The position numbers and the translations under genes are program-made. The notes below the pieces were generated by a model. That model did no database searches. It saw only the letters and a program-made list of their open reading frames with translations, and was not told the origin of the DNA. From Rhodobacteraceae bacterium M385 (GTDB lineage: Bacteria > Pseudomonadota > Alphaproteobacteria > Rhodobacterales > Rhodobacteraceae), in the NCBI GenBank assembly GCA_025141835.1, contig CP081102.1, positions 496,001 to 560,000 of the forward strand: DNA of 64,000 nucleotides. Direction: 5' to 3'. This document shows positions 55,481 through 63,173 of the stretch, in pieces (within the stretch, counting starts at the first letter, position 1; each line of letters opens with the position of its first letter).

Positions 55481-56698
55481 ATGGCGACGCTAACCGACCC
55501 GCCGCAGCAATCCTTCCAGCTTAGTCAGCTGATCTATGACACGCGCTACCGGTCCACGACCATTCAGGTTGTCGCGTTCATTCTGATCATGGCCGGCATT
55601 TGGTGGCTGGGGAATAATGTGGTCACGAACCTAGCCGCACGCGGCAAGGACTTTGATTTCGGCTTCCTTGGAAGCCGCGCTGGCTACGACATCAACCAGA
55701 TGCTGGTTGAGTATTCCAACGATTCCACCCACGCGCGTGCCGCGCTGGTGGGTATCCTCAACACGCTTCTGGTTGCCTTCCTTGGCTGCATTGCGGCCAC
55801 GATTATCGGGGTTACGGCGGGCGTCCTGCGCTTGTCGAAAAACTGGATCGTTGGGCGTCTGATGACCGTCTATGTTGAGGGATTCCGCAACATTCCCTTG
55901 CTGCTTTGGATTATCGTGATTTTCGCAATCATGACTGAGGCCACGCCGCAGCCCCGCGATTTCCGGGGCGAGGATGCCGAGGCATCCATGATCCTTTGGG
56001 ACAGCGTTGCCATCACCAACCGCGGCATCTTCATGCCTGCGCCTCAGTGGGGCGCAAATTCGCTATTGTTGGTTGCGATCTTTCTGGCGTCCATCGTGGG
56101 CATTTTTGTCTACCGCTCCATGGCGCGGAAAAAGCAGGAACAAACCGGTGCGCAGTCGCCCGTTTTCCTTGTTGGCTTGGCGTTGTTTTTTATTCCCACA
56201 CTGATCGCCTACTTCATCCTGGGGCGTCCCGTTACGCTGAACTACCCTGAACTGGGCGGCTTCAATTTCAGCGGTGGCTTGCAGCTTCGCAACTCTTTTA
56301 TCGCTCTTTGGTTTGCCTTGTCGCTCTATACAGGTGCCTTCATCGCCGAAATCGTGCGTGCAGGTATCTTGGCCGTGAACAAGGGCCAGACAGAGGCATC
56401 TTCCGCCTTGGGCATGCGTCCGAACCGGACCATGAACCTTGTGGTTCTGCCACAGGCGCTGCGGGTGATTATCCCGCCGCTCATCTCGCAGTATCTGAAC
56501 CTTACCAAGAACTCTTCGCTGGCGATCGCCGTGGGCTACATGGATGTCCGTGCGACCCTTGGCGGCATCACGGTCAACCAAACCGGTCGAGAGCTTGAGG
56601 GGATGCTACTTCTGGGGCTGTTCTACCTGATTACCTCGCTGGTGATTTCAGGCGGGATGAACCTCTACAACAACTCCGTCAAATTGCAGGAGCGTTGA
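55481..56698 (+). CDS. aapQ: General L-amino-acid ABC transporter, permease
   Basis: A 405-residue inner-membrane permease with an unusually long N-terminal portion typical of AapQ. HisM-type core motif with EAA loop IVRAGILAVNKGQTEASSAL, then GMRPNRTMNLVVLPQALRVI (about residues 292-331). The conserved N-terminal part has GFLGSRAGYDINQML. One base separates it from aapM. Confidence 0.95.
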   Translation: MATLTDPPQQSFQLSQLIYDTRYRSTTIQVVAFILIMAGIWWLGNNVVTNLAARGKDFDFGFLGSRAGYDINQMLVEYSNDSTHARAALVGILNTLLVAFLGCIAATIIGVTAGVLRLSKNWIVGRLMTVYVEGFRNIPLLLWIIVIFAIMTEATPQPRDFRGEDAEASMILWDSVAITNRGIFMPAPQWGANSLLLVAIFLASIVGIFVYRSMARKKQEQTGAQSPVFLVGLALFFIPTLIAYFILGRPVTLNYPELGGFNFSGGLQLRNSFIALWFALSLYTGAFIAEIVRAGILAVNKGQTEASSALGMRPNRTMNLVVLPQALRVIIPPLISQYLNLTKNSSLAIAVGYMDVRATLGGITVNQTGRELEGMLLLGLFYLITSLVISGGMNLYNNSVKLQER

Positions 56699-56699
56699 T

Positions 56700-58040
56700 A
56701 TGAGCGAGATTCATTCAGAAACAAGCACGCACACCGCATATGTCCGCACCGAGATGTTGCCCGAGCAAGCGCCTCCGATCACGGCTGCGGGTCCGGTGAA
56801 GTGGGTTCGTGAGAACTTGTTCTCTTCACTGGGCAACGGGATCATGACGATCCTTGCGCTCTATGTGATCTACTACATCCTCAGCCATATGCTGGGGTGG
56901 GTTGTCATGGGGATATGGGACGCGGACTCTTTGTCCGAGTGCCGTGAAATCCGTGATGGCTTCATCGCAGATGGCCGTTGGGCAGAACATACCGAGGTGG
57001 CCTGTTGGGCCGTTTTGGGCGACCGCTGGCACCAGCTTTTGTTCGGATTCTACCCGCCAGAGTTCTACTGGCGTCCGATCTTGTCGTTGGTCATCTTCGG
57101 CGTGGCCCTTGCGCCAGTGCTGTTTGACTCGGTGAACCGCAAGATGCTGATCCTGACGATCTTGGCACCATTCATCTGCTACTTCCTGCTTTGGGGTGGC
57201 TCGATCTGGGGCCCGCTGGTTGTGGCGTTTGGCTTTGTGCTCGGCTTTGCCTGCATCAAATACGGGGCGCTTCCCTTAGGCGCGCTTTTGTCGACGCTGG
57301 CGGCCATCTTGCTTCCGTTGCTCTTCTGGCTGTTCTTGGCCGGGCCGATCACCGGGGTCTTGAACTCGATCGCTCCGATTGGGCTCGAGTCTGTTGATTC
57401 AGATGATTTCGGGGGCTTCCTTCTGGCCTTCGTCATCGGCGCGGCGGGGATCATTCTGTCGATGCCATTGGGGGTCGTGTTGGCCTTGGGCCGGCAGTCG
57501 GACCTGTTCATCATCAACAAATTCTCGGTGATCTTCATCGAGGTGATCCGGGGCGTGCCGCTGATTGTGTGGTTGTTCACCGCGTCGTTGCTGTTGAACT
57601 ACTTCCTGCCGCCGTCCGCAAACTTCGACCTTATGCTGCGTGTTATCATCATGGTGACGCTGTTTTCCTCGGCCTATATCGCCGAGGTGATCCGGGGCGG
57701 CCTCGCGGCTTTGCCACGGGGGCAGTATGAGGGCGCAGACAGCCTTGGCCTGAACTACTGGCAAGCGATGCAGCTGATTATTCTGCCGCAAGCGCTGAAG
57801 ATTTCCATTCCGGGGATCGTGTCGTCGTTCATTGGCTTGTTCAAAGACACCACGCTGGTGGTCTTTGTGGGCCTGTCGGACCCTATCGGCTTCTCCAACT
57901 TGATCCGGGCCACGACTGACTGGAACGGTATCTACTGGGAGTTGTTCATTTTCATCGGGCTATGCTTCTTCATCTGCTGTTTCGGCATGTCCCGCTATTC
58001 GCAATATCTTGAGCGTAAGCTCGCTACCGGCCACCGTTAA
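56700..58040 (+). CDS. aapM: General L-amino-acid ABC transporter, permease
   Basis: A 446-residue partner of AapQ. The extracytoplasmic loop CREIRDGFIADGRWAEHTEV is AapM-like. Several hydrophobic helices and the EAA loop IRGGLAALPRGQYEGADSLG follow, then LNYWQAMQLIILPQALKISI. Confidence 0.95.
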   Translation: MSEIHSETSTHTAYVRTEMLPEQAPPITAAGPVKWVRENLFSSLGNGIMTILALYVIYYILSHMLGWVVMGIWDADSLSECREIRDGFIADGRWAEHTEVACWAVLGDRWHQLLFGFYPPEFYWRPILSLVIFGVALAPVLFDSVNRKMLILTILAPFICYFLLWGGSIWGPLVVAFGFVLGFACIKYGALPLGALLSTLAAILLPLLFWLFLAGPITGVLNSIAPIGLESVDSDDFGGFLLAFVIGAAGIILSMPLGVVLALGRQSDLFIINKFSVIFIEVIRGVPLIVWLFTASLLLNYFLPPSANFDLMLRVIIMVTLFSSAYIAEVIRGGLAALPRGQYEGADSLGLNYWQAMQLIILPQALKISIPGIVSSFIGLFKDTTLVVFVGLSDPIGFSNLIRATTDWNGIYWELFIFIGLCFFICCFGMSRYSQYLERKLATGHR

Positions 58041-58066
58041 TCGGGCCATCGCTGAGGAGAAAACTC

Positions 58067-58858
58067 ATGTCTAATACAGCTGAAGATCGTACCATCGACC
58101 GCAGCCAAATGACCGTTTCCGATGAGGTTGCGATCGAAATCAACGGTATGAACAAGTGGTACGGGACGTTCCACGTGCTCAAGGACATCAACCTGACCGT
58201 TAACCGGGGGGAGCGGATCGTGATCTGTGGCCCGTCGGGGTCGGGCAAGTCCACGTTGATCCGGTGCATCAATGCGCTGGAAGAACACCAGCAGGGTCAG
58301 ATCACGGTGGATGGCACGTTGCTGTCCAACGATTTGAAGAACATCGACAAGATCCGGTCCGAGGTTGGCATGTGCTTCCAGCACTTCAACCTGTTCCCAC
58401 ATTTGACGATCCTGGAGAACTGCACGTTGGCCCCAATCTGGGTGCGTAAAACGCCCAAAAAGGAAGCCGAAGAAACGGCGATGCATTTCCTGGAGAAGGT
58501 GAAGATCCCGGATCAGGCGCTGAAATATCCGGGCCAACTTTCCGGTGGTCAGCAGCAGCGTGTGGCGATTGCACGGTCCTTGTGCATGCGCCCGCGGATC
58601 ATGCTGTTCGATGAGCCGACATCGGCGCTCGATCCTGAGATGATCAAAGAGGTGCTCGATACGATGATCGAGCTCGCGGAAGAGGGTATGACCATGCTCT
58701 GCGTGACCCACGAGATGGGCTTTGCCCGACAGGTCGCCAACCGTGTGATCTTCATGGATGCGGGGCAGATCGTGGAACAGAACGAGCCGGAGGAGTTCTT
58801 TACGAACCCGCAGTCCGAGCGGACGCAATTGTTCCTGAGCCAGATTTTGGGCCACTGA
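58067..58858 (+). CDS. aapP: General L-amino-acid ABC transporter, ATPase
   Basis: A 263-residue ABC ATPase. Walker A CGPSGSGKSTLIRCINALEE (about residues 51-70), Q-loop near CFQHFNLFPHL, signature LSGGQQQRVAIARSL (about 155-169) and Walker B IMLFDEPTSALDPE (about 176-189), then switch His in CVTHEMGFAR. It drives uptake with AapQM. Ends the operon at a palindrome and terminator. Confidence 0.96.
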   Translation: MSNTAEDRTIDRSQMTVSDEVAIEINGMNKWYGTFHVLKDINLTVNRGERIVICGPSGSGKSTLIRCINALEEHQQGQITVDGTLLSNDLKNIDKIRSEVGMCFQHFNLFPHLTILENCTLAPIWVRKTPKKEAEETAMHFLEKVKIPDQALKYPGQLSGGQQQRVAIARSLCMRPRIMLFDEPTSALDPEMIKEVLDTMIELAEEGMTMLCVTHEMGFARQVANRVIFMDAGQIVEQNEPEEFFTNPQSERTQLFLSQILGH

Positions 58859-58861
58859 AGA

Positions 58862-58884
58862 CCCCGGGCTTAAGCCCGGTCTAC
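58862..58884. repeat. Single REP-like unit after aapP
   Basis: CCCGGGCTTAAGCCCGGTCT, one palindromic unit without a partner, starting four bases after the aapP stop. Confidence 0.7.
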
Positions 58885-58893
58885 GAGATACCT

Positions 58894-58924
58894 AACGCCC
58901 GTGTCGCAAGATGCGGGCGTTTTT
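58894..58924 (+). terminator. Terminator of the aapJQMP operon
   Basis: AACGCCCG (58894-58901) pairs with CGGGCGTT (58914-58921), then Ts. Confidence 0.85.
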
Positions 58925-58930
58925 CTTTGA

Positions 58931-58955
58931 GTTGTATTGGCCAAGATGAAGGGAG
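58931..58955 (-). repeat. Dispersed CTTCATCTTGGC element, copy D (inverted, partial)
   Basis: On the minus strand it reads CCCTTCATCTTGGCCAATAC. It lies between the aapP terminator and the 3' end of the sixA-like gene. The C-run end is missing. Confidence 0.55.
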
Positions 58956-58957
58956 GG

Positions 58958-59455
58958 TCAGCGCGGATCAGGGAGGTCGCGCGGGGTTGTGAAGTGGAGG
59001 AGGTTGCCTGTGCCGGGGGCGATGGGTCCATTAAAGCGGAGGATAGTGGTGCCGCCTGTGGGATAGGTGGCGAAGCGGTCATCGGCGGGGGGCGTGTGGG
59101 TGAGGCTCCATGCCAGAGCAGCGGTGCCGGGATTGTGGGCGATCATGGCGATTGTGGCGGCGTTGGAGGCTTGGAGGGCTTTGAGCATCACCGCGGGCTC
59201 GGCGAGGTAGAGGGCTGGGTTGAGGGTGGCCTTGGGCGCGCCGGGGAGGTTGTCTTTTATGCCGGCCCAGGTTTGCCGTGTGCGAAGGGCGTCAGAGCAG
59301 AGGGCCTCGTCGGGGACAAGGTTGTGGAGCGCAAGGAAGGCACCGATGCGGGGCGCAGAGCGGTGGCCGCGGGCGCTAAGGGGGCGGGCGTGGTCATCGG
59401 TGCTGCCGTCCCAGTCGGATTTGCAGTGACGGATCAGGATGAGAGTCTGGCTCAT
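58958..59455 (-). CDS. SixA-like histidine phosphatase
   Basis: A 165-residue protein of the histidine-phosphatase superfamily. The catalytic RHG motif is ILIRHCKSDWDGSTDDHARP (residues 6-25), followed by LSARGHRSAPRIGAFL and a second catalytic His in IAMIAHNPGTAALA (about 103-116). SixA removes phosphate from histidine phosphotransfer domains; the target here is unknown. The start overlaps the stop of the ferredoxin-like gene by four bases. Confidence 0.88.
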   Translation of the reverse strand: MSQTLILIRHCKSDWDGSTDDHARPLSARGHRSAPRIGAFLALHNLVPDEALCSDALRTRQTWAGIKDNLPGAPKATLNPALYLAEPAVMLKALQASNAATIAMIAHNPGTAALAWSLTHTPPADDRFATYPTGGTTILRFNGPIAPGTGNLLHFTTPRDLPDPR

Positions 59456-60099
59456 GGGTGGAAGCTGCGCATGTGGAAGGCCGATTGGTCAGAGTTGCGG
59501 TTGAAATCTTGGCTGACCGGGCAGGCGCGGCGGGCTTTGCAGCCCTTGGTCATGCAATCCGCGCCAGCGGGGGTGTCGAGGAAACTGTGGCACGCGGCGG
59601 TGTTGTAGCCGTCCTCGGACAGGGCATCGACGGGGCAGGCGGTCTCACAGGGGGCGGGACAGAGCAGGCAGGGCGTGAGGCGTGGCGGGGTGAGGGGAAT
59701 TTTTTCGCGCAGCGCCAGCGCCCCACGGAAGGAGATCATCAGGCCCTGGTCGTTGTGAACCAGCAGGGAGATGGGGCTGGCGTGGATGCTACCGGATTTT
59801 GTGGCCCATGAGATGAACGGCAAGTAGGGCGGTCCGCCGAAAGGGAAGAGGGGCGTGGCGTTCAGTGGCTTCGCGATGGTGGTGAGGGTGCGGGTGGACC
59901 AGCGGTTCATCGGGTCCGGCGCGCCATCGAGATATTCTGGAGAAGCGGTGAAATGGGGCCAAAACGTTGGTTCGGCCGGGGCGAGGAGCACGAGGGTTCC
60001 GGTGCCGTCGGGAGCGTTGTCGTCGGGCTCTGGGTGGAAGGCACCGACGATCGTGAGGTGGTGGGGGCGGACGGCGTTTCGGAGGGTTTCGTAGTCCAT
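59452..60099 (-). CDS. Ferredoxin-like iron-sulfur protein
   Basis: A 215-residue protein. The N-terminal 120 residues recall the QueG/reductive-dehalogenase-like fold (MDYETLRNAVRPHHLTIVGA). The C-terminal part has PCLLCPAPCETACPVDALSE (about residues 142-161) and later CMTKGCKARRACPVSQDF, enough cysteines for one or two iron-sulfur clusters. It is a short relative of this group without a known reaction. It lies downstream of argB, 13 bases after its stop. Confidence 0.75.
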   Translation of the reverse strand: MDYETLRNAVRPHHLTIVGAFHPEPDDNAPDGTGTLVLLAPAEPTFWPHFTASPEYLDGAPDPMNRWSTRTLTTIAKPLNATPLFPFGGPPYLPFISWATKSGSIHASPISLLVHNDQGLMISFRGALALREKIPLTPPRLTPCLLCPAPCETACPVDALSEDGYNTAACHSFLDTPAGADCMTKGCKARRACPVSQDFNRNSDQSAFHMRSFHP

Positions 60100-60112
60100 C
60101 AGTTTTGGCCTG

Positions 60113-60970
60113 TCATTGGCGGATCATGGAGCCCGCGCCGTGTTCGGTGAAGAGTTCCAGAAGCACCGCGTTGGAAACGCGACCGTCGACGATGGTGCAG
60201 GCGCGGACACCGGCACGGACCGCTTGCAGGGCAGTTTCGGTCTTGGGGATCATCCCGCCCGCGATGGTGCCATCGGCGATCATGGCGTCCACATCGGCAG
60301 AGGTGAGTTCAGTCACCACATCGCCCGCCGCGTTCTTTACGCCGGAGACATTGGTAAGGAGGAGGAGGCGGTCTGCTTTGAGGGCAGCGGCAATGGCACC
60401 GGCGGCGGTGTCGCCGTTGATGTTGTAGGTCTCGCCGTTCTTGCCTTGGCCCAAAGGGGCGATGACGGGGATCATGTCGTCTTCAAAGAGGTTGTCGATG
60501 ACGCTTGTGTCGATTTCGGACGGGTCGCCCACGAAGCCCAGTTCCGGGTTGGCGGGCACGCAGGTGATCAGGTTGGCGTCTTTGCCCGAGAGGCCCACGG
60601 CCTTGCCGCCCTCGGCGTTGATGGCTTGGACGATGCGTTTGTTGACGCGGCCAGAGAGGACCATTTCGACCACTTCGACGGTGGCGGCATCAGTGACACG
60701 CTTGCCGTCTTTGAAGGTGCTTTCAATCCCGAGTTTCGCCAGCATGTCGTTAATCATCGGGCCGCCACCGTGGACGACCACCGGGTTGACGCCGACCTGG
60801 CGCAGCAGGACGATGTCGCGGGCGAAAGAGGCCATTTCGGCGTCGTCGCCCATAGCATTGCCGCCGAATTTCACCACGACGACGGCGTCGTTGAAGCGTT
60901 GCAGGTAGGGCAGGGCCTCGGAGAGGGTGCGGGCGGTGGCGAGGTAATCGCGGGTCATTTGGGTTTTCAT
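60113..60970 (-). CDS. argB: Acetylglutamate kinase
   Basis: A 285-residue amino-acid kinase that catalyses the second step of arginine synthesis. VVVVKFGGNAMGD (about residues 32-44) and the PVVVHGGGPMINDMLAKLGI segment (about 63-82) are phosphate- and substrate-binding. GLSGKDANLITC and NINGDTAAGAIAAAL follow. It has the N-terminal helix found in arginine-inhibited, hexameric forms, so feedback control is expected. Confidence 0.95.
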   Translation of the reverse strand: MKTQMTRDYLATARTLSEALPYLQRFNDAVVVVKFGGNAMGDDAEMASFARDIVLLRQVGVNPVVVHGGGPMINDMLAKLGIESTFKDGKRVTDAATVEVVEMVLSGRVNKRIVQAINAEGGKAVGLSGKDANLITCVPANPELGFVGDPSEIDTSVIDNLFEDDMIPVIAPLGQGKNGETYNINGDTAAGAIAAALKADRLLLLTNVSGVKNAAGDVVTELTSADVDAMIADGTIAGGMIPKTETALQAVRAGVRACTIVDGRVSNAVLLELFTEHGAGSMIRQ

Positions 60971-61089
60971 GTGCTTTGGGCCGGTGTGAGGGTTGCCTCA
61001 CGTTAAGCGGCGCGGGCGCGGGTGTGAAGCGGTGGAATGAAGGGGGCCAGCCCCCTTGGCGGTTTTTCCCTTGGGGAAAACCCGCTTAC

Positions 61090-61120
61090 CCCCGGAGGTG
61101 TACGGCCAAGATGAAGGAGG
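61090..61120 (-). repeat. Dispersed CTTCATCTTGGC element, copy E (inverted)
   Basis: The minus strand reads CTTCATCTTGGCCGTACACC, followed by TCCGGGGG. It lies between engB and argB, just after the engB stop in the direction of transcription. Confidence 0.65.
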
Positions 61121-61129
61121 AGCGGTGCG

Positions 61130-61786
61130 TTATGCCTCGATCGAGGCAATGGCAGAGCGGAGTGTTGGAATCCCGTCGCCCTTTTCCGAGGAGGTCAGGA
61201 TGATCTCGGGGTAAGCGGCGGGGTGGTTGGCAAGCGCCTTGCGGGTGCGGGCAAGGGAGGCATCGCGGTCTTTGCCTTTCACCTTGTCGGACTTCGTCAG
61301 CACGGTCTGGAAGGGGACGGCGGCGATGTCGAGGAGTTTCATGATCTCCTCATCGACAGCTTTCACGCCGTGGCGTGCGTCGATCAGCACAAAGGCCCGG
61401 CGCAGGGTGGCGCGGCCTTGGAGGTAGGACTTCAGCAGCGCCTGCCATTGTTGGACCACGTGCAGGGGAGCCTCGGCGTAGCCATAGCCGGGGAGATCCA
61501 CGAGATAGTGGCTTTCCAGCAGGGTGAAGTAGTTGATCTCCTGGGTGCGGCCGGGCGTGTTGGAGGCGCGCGCGAGGCCTTTGCGGCCGGTGAGCGCGTT
61601 GATCAGGGTGGATTTGCCGACATTGGAGCGCCCGGCAAAGCAGACCTCTATCCGGTCAGCAGGCGGTAGACCGTCCATGGCGACGACGCCTTTGAGGAAG
61701 TCGGTGTTGCCCGCAAAAAGTTTGCGGCCCCGTTCCGCGGTGATCGCATCGGGTTCGTCAGCAAGGGGAAAGGGTAGGGCGTTCAT
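61130..61786 (-). CDS. engB: Ribosome-biogenesis GTP-binding protein EngB (YsxC/YihA)
   Basis: A 218-residue GTPase for 50S assembly. G1 GRSNVGKSTLINALTGRKGL (about residues 52-71), G2 Thr in NTPGRTQEIN, G3 DLPGYGYAEA, G4 TKSDKVK. An N-terminal extension precedes the G domain. Four-base overlap with the acetyltransferase gene upstream. Confidence 0.95.
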   Translation of the reverse strand: MNALPFPLADEPDAITAERGRKLFAGNTDFLKGVVAMDGLPPADRIEVCFAGRSNVGKSTLINALTGRKGLARASNTPGRTQEINYFTLLESHYLVDLPGYGYAEAPLHVVQQWQALLKSYLQGRATLRRAFVLIDARHGVKAVDEEIMKLLDIAAVPFQTVLTKSDKVKGKDRDASLARTRKALANHPAAYPEIILTSSEKGDGIPTLRSAIASIEA

Positions 61787-62427
61787 GTCGCGGCCTCCAG
61801 CGCGGGCAGGTCGGCGCCGCGGATCGCGTTCAGGTTACGGGTGATTTTGTCAGCTGGCCAGTCCCACCAAGCAACGGCAAGCAGGCGCGCGATGATTGCC
61901 GTGTCGAAGCGTTGTTTGACGGGCTGCGCGGGGTTGCCTGCAACGATGGTGTAGGGGGCGACGTCTTTGGTGACCACGGCCTTGGCTGCGATGATCGCGC
62001 CCGCGCCTATTGTCACGCCAGGCATTATCGTGGCCGAGTTGCCGATCCAGACGTCCGCGCCGATATGGGTGTCACCCTTCTGGCCGGCAGTCCAAGTTGC
62101 AGGATCGAAGCCGTCTTCCCAGCCGTGCCCGAAGATGTTGAACGGGAAGGTAGAGAACCCGTCCATCGCGTGGGTGCCGCCGTTCATGAAGATGCGCACA
62201 TCGTGGGCGATGGCGCAGAAAGGGCCGATGTGAAGGTGGTCACCGATGAAATCGTAGTGGTGCAGCACGTTGCGCGTGAAAAAATCGCGGGTCTCATTCT
62301 GGTCGTCATAATACGTGTAATCGCCCACGGTGACATTCGCGCGCCCCTCGGCCAGCGGCTTGAGGAAGACGGTGCCCGCGTAGCCGGGAGCCATAGGGGC
62401 GAGGGTGGATGGGTCGGGGCCGCTCAT
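61783..62427 (-). CDS. CatB-related hexapeptide-repeat O-acetyltransferase
   Basis: A 214-residue left-handed beta-helix protein of the Vat/CatB type. GDHLHIGPFCAIAHDVRIFM, then DTHIGADVWIGNSATIMPGV (about residues 117-136) and TIGAGAIIAAKAVVTKDVAP are hexapeptide turns. The catalytic His is probably the one in NGGTHAMDGFSTFP. Family members acetylate drugs or sugars; without a known substrate it should not be called a resistance gene. Four-base overlaps link it with engB and the MOSC gene. Confidence 0.85.
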   Translation of the reverse strand: MSGPDPSTLAPMAPGYAGTVFLKPLAEGRANVTVGDYTYYDDQNETRDFFTRNVLHHYDFIGDHLHIGPFCAIAHDVRIFMNGGTHAMDGFSTFPFNIFGHGWEDGFDPATWTAGQKGDTHIGADVWIGNSATIMPGVTIGAGAIIAAKAVVTKDVAPYTIVAGNPAQPVKQRFDTAIIARLLAVAWWDWPADKITRNLNAIRGADLPALEAAT

Positions 62428-63173
62428 TGGACCCGGACCGTGTCGCCCGCTTTAATCTTGCCGGCTTGCCGCACCATAGCGTAGACGCCGAAATCTTGGT
62501 GGCCCCAGCCGTCGCGCAACCCACGCAGGGTATCCGCATCGCGGTGGCCTGTGGTGGGGTTGGCCTCGGTCGCGCGGCAGCGGGTGATGGGCTCCATCAC
62601 TTCGAGCAACGCCTCACCGATGCGGAGGGTCTTGCCAACCAAGTCAAATTCCTCCCAAGGCGCGAGTCCCTCAACCCAGAGATTGCCGCGGAACCGACGT
62701 TCATCCAGCGGTTGATCGAGCTTTTGGGACAGGGCCCGGAGGGAGGCCGCGTTCAGGATGCTGATCGAGGCGAAAGGCGCGTCAGACATGCCCTCTGCCG
62801 GGGACTTTACCAGCGCCGCCGCTTTGGGGCGGGTGGCTGGGTAAATCTTGGAGAGCCAATCGAAGAAGGGCGCCGTGTCCGCGCCGGGGGTAACGCTGAT
62901 ATCAGGCAGGTCAGGGTGGCTGAGGTGAATGACTTCGCCGCCTTCAGGGCCATCCACATTGCAGGTCACCGCCATCAGCGAAGGCCCCTTGGCACCTCGC
63001 AAAAAATTGCGGCAAGAGCTCCAGCCATCAGAAGTGTCGCCGCCTTCTTCCAGAACCGCCCAGGCGCGGTCCAAAGGCAGGGGCAGGCCCGGCGACAGAT
63101 CAATAGCGCGGAGCCTTTCAGCCCCGACGCCTTTGATCGGATAGCGCCAGATCTGATCCAGTTCCCAAGTCAC
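62424..63173 (-). CDS. MOSC-domain protein
   Basis: A 249-residue protein with the beta-barrel N-terminal part (LDQIWRYPIKGVGAERLRAI) and the MOSC domain (about 125-245): FRGNLWVEGLAPWEEFDLVG, then MEPITRCRATEANPTTGHRD. The Cys in TRCRATEAN is the sulfur/molybdenum-cofactor-handling position in the family. Exact reaction unknown. Four-base overlaps with yidC and the acetyltransferase. Confidence 0.88.
   Translation of the reverse strand: MTWELDQIWRYPIKGVGAERLRAIDLSPGLPLPLDRAWAVLEEGGDTSDGWSSCRNFLRGAKGPSLMAVTCNVDGPEGGEVIHLSHPDLPDISVTPGADTAPFFDWLSKIYPATRPKAAALVKSPAEGMSDAPFASISILNAASLRALSQKLDQPLDERRFRGNLWVEGLAPWEEFDLVGKTLRIGEALLEVMEPITRCRATEANPTTGHRDADTLRGLRDGWGHQDFGVYAMVRQAGKIKAGDTVRVQ

Noticed and set aside
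61783..62427. Chloramphenicol resistance gene
   Set aside because: The CatB-like fold is shared by many sugar and metabolite acetyltransferases; no evidence points to the drug as substrate.
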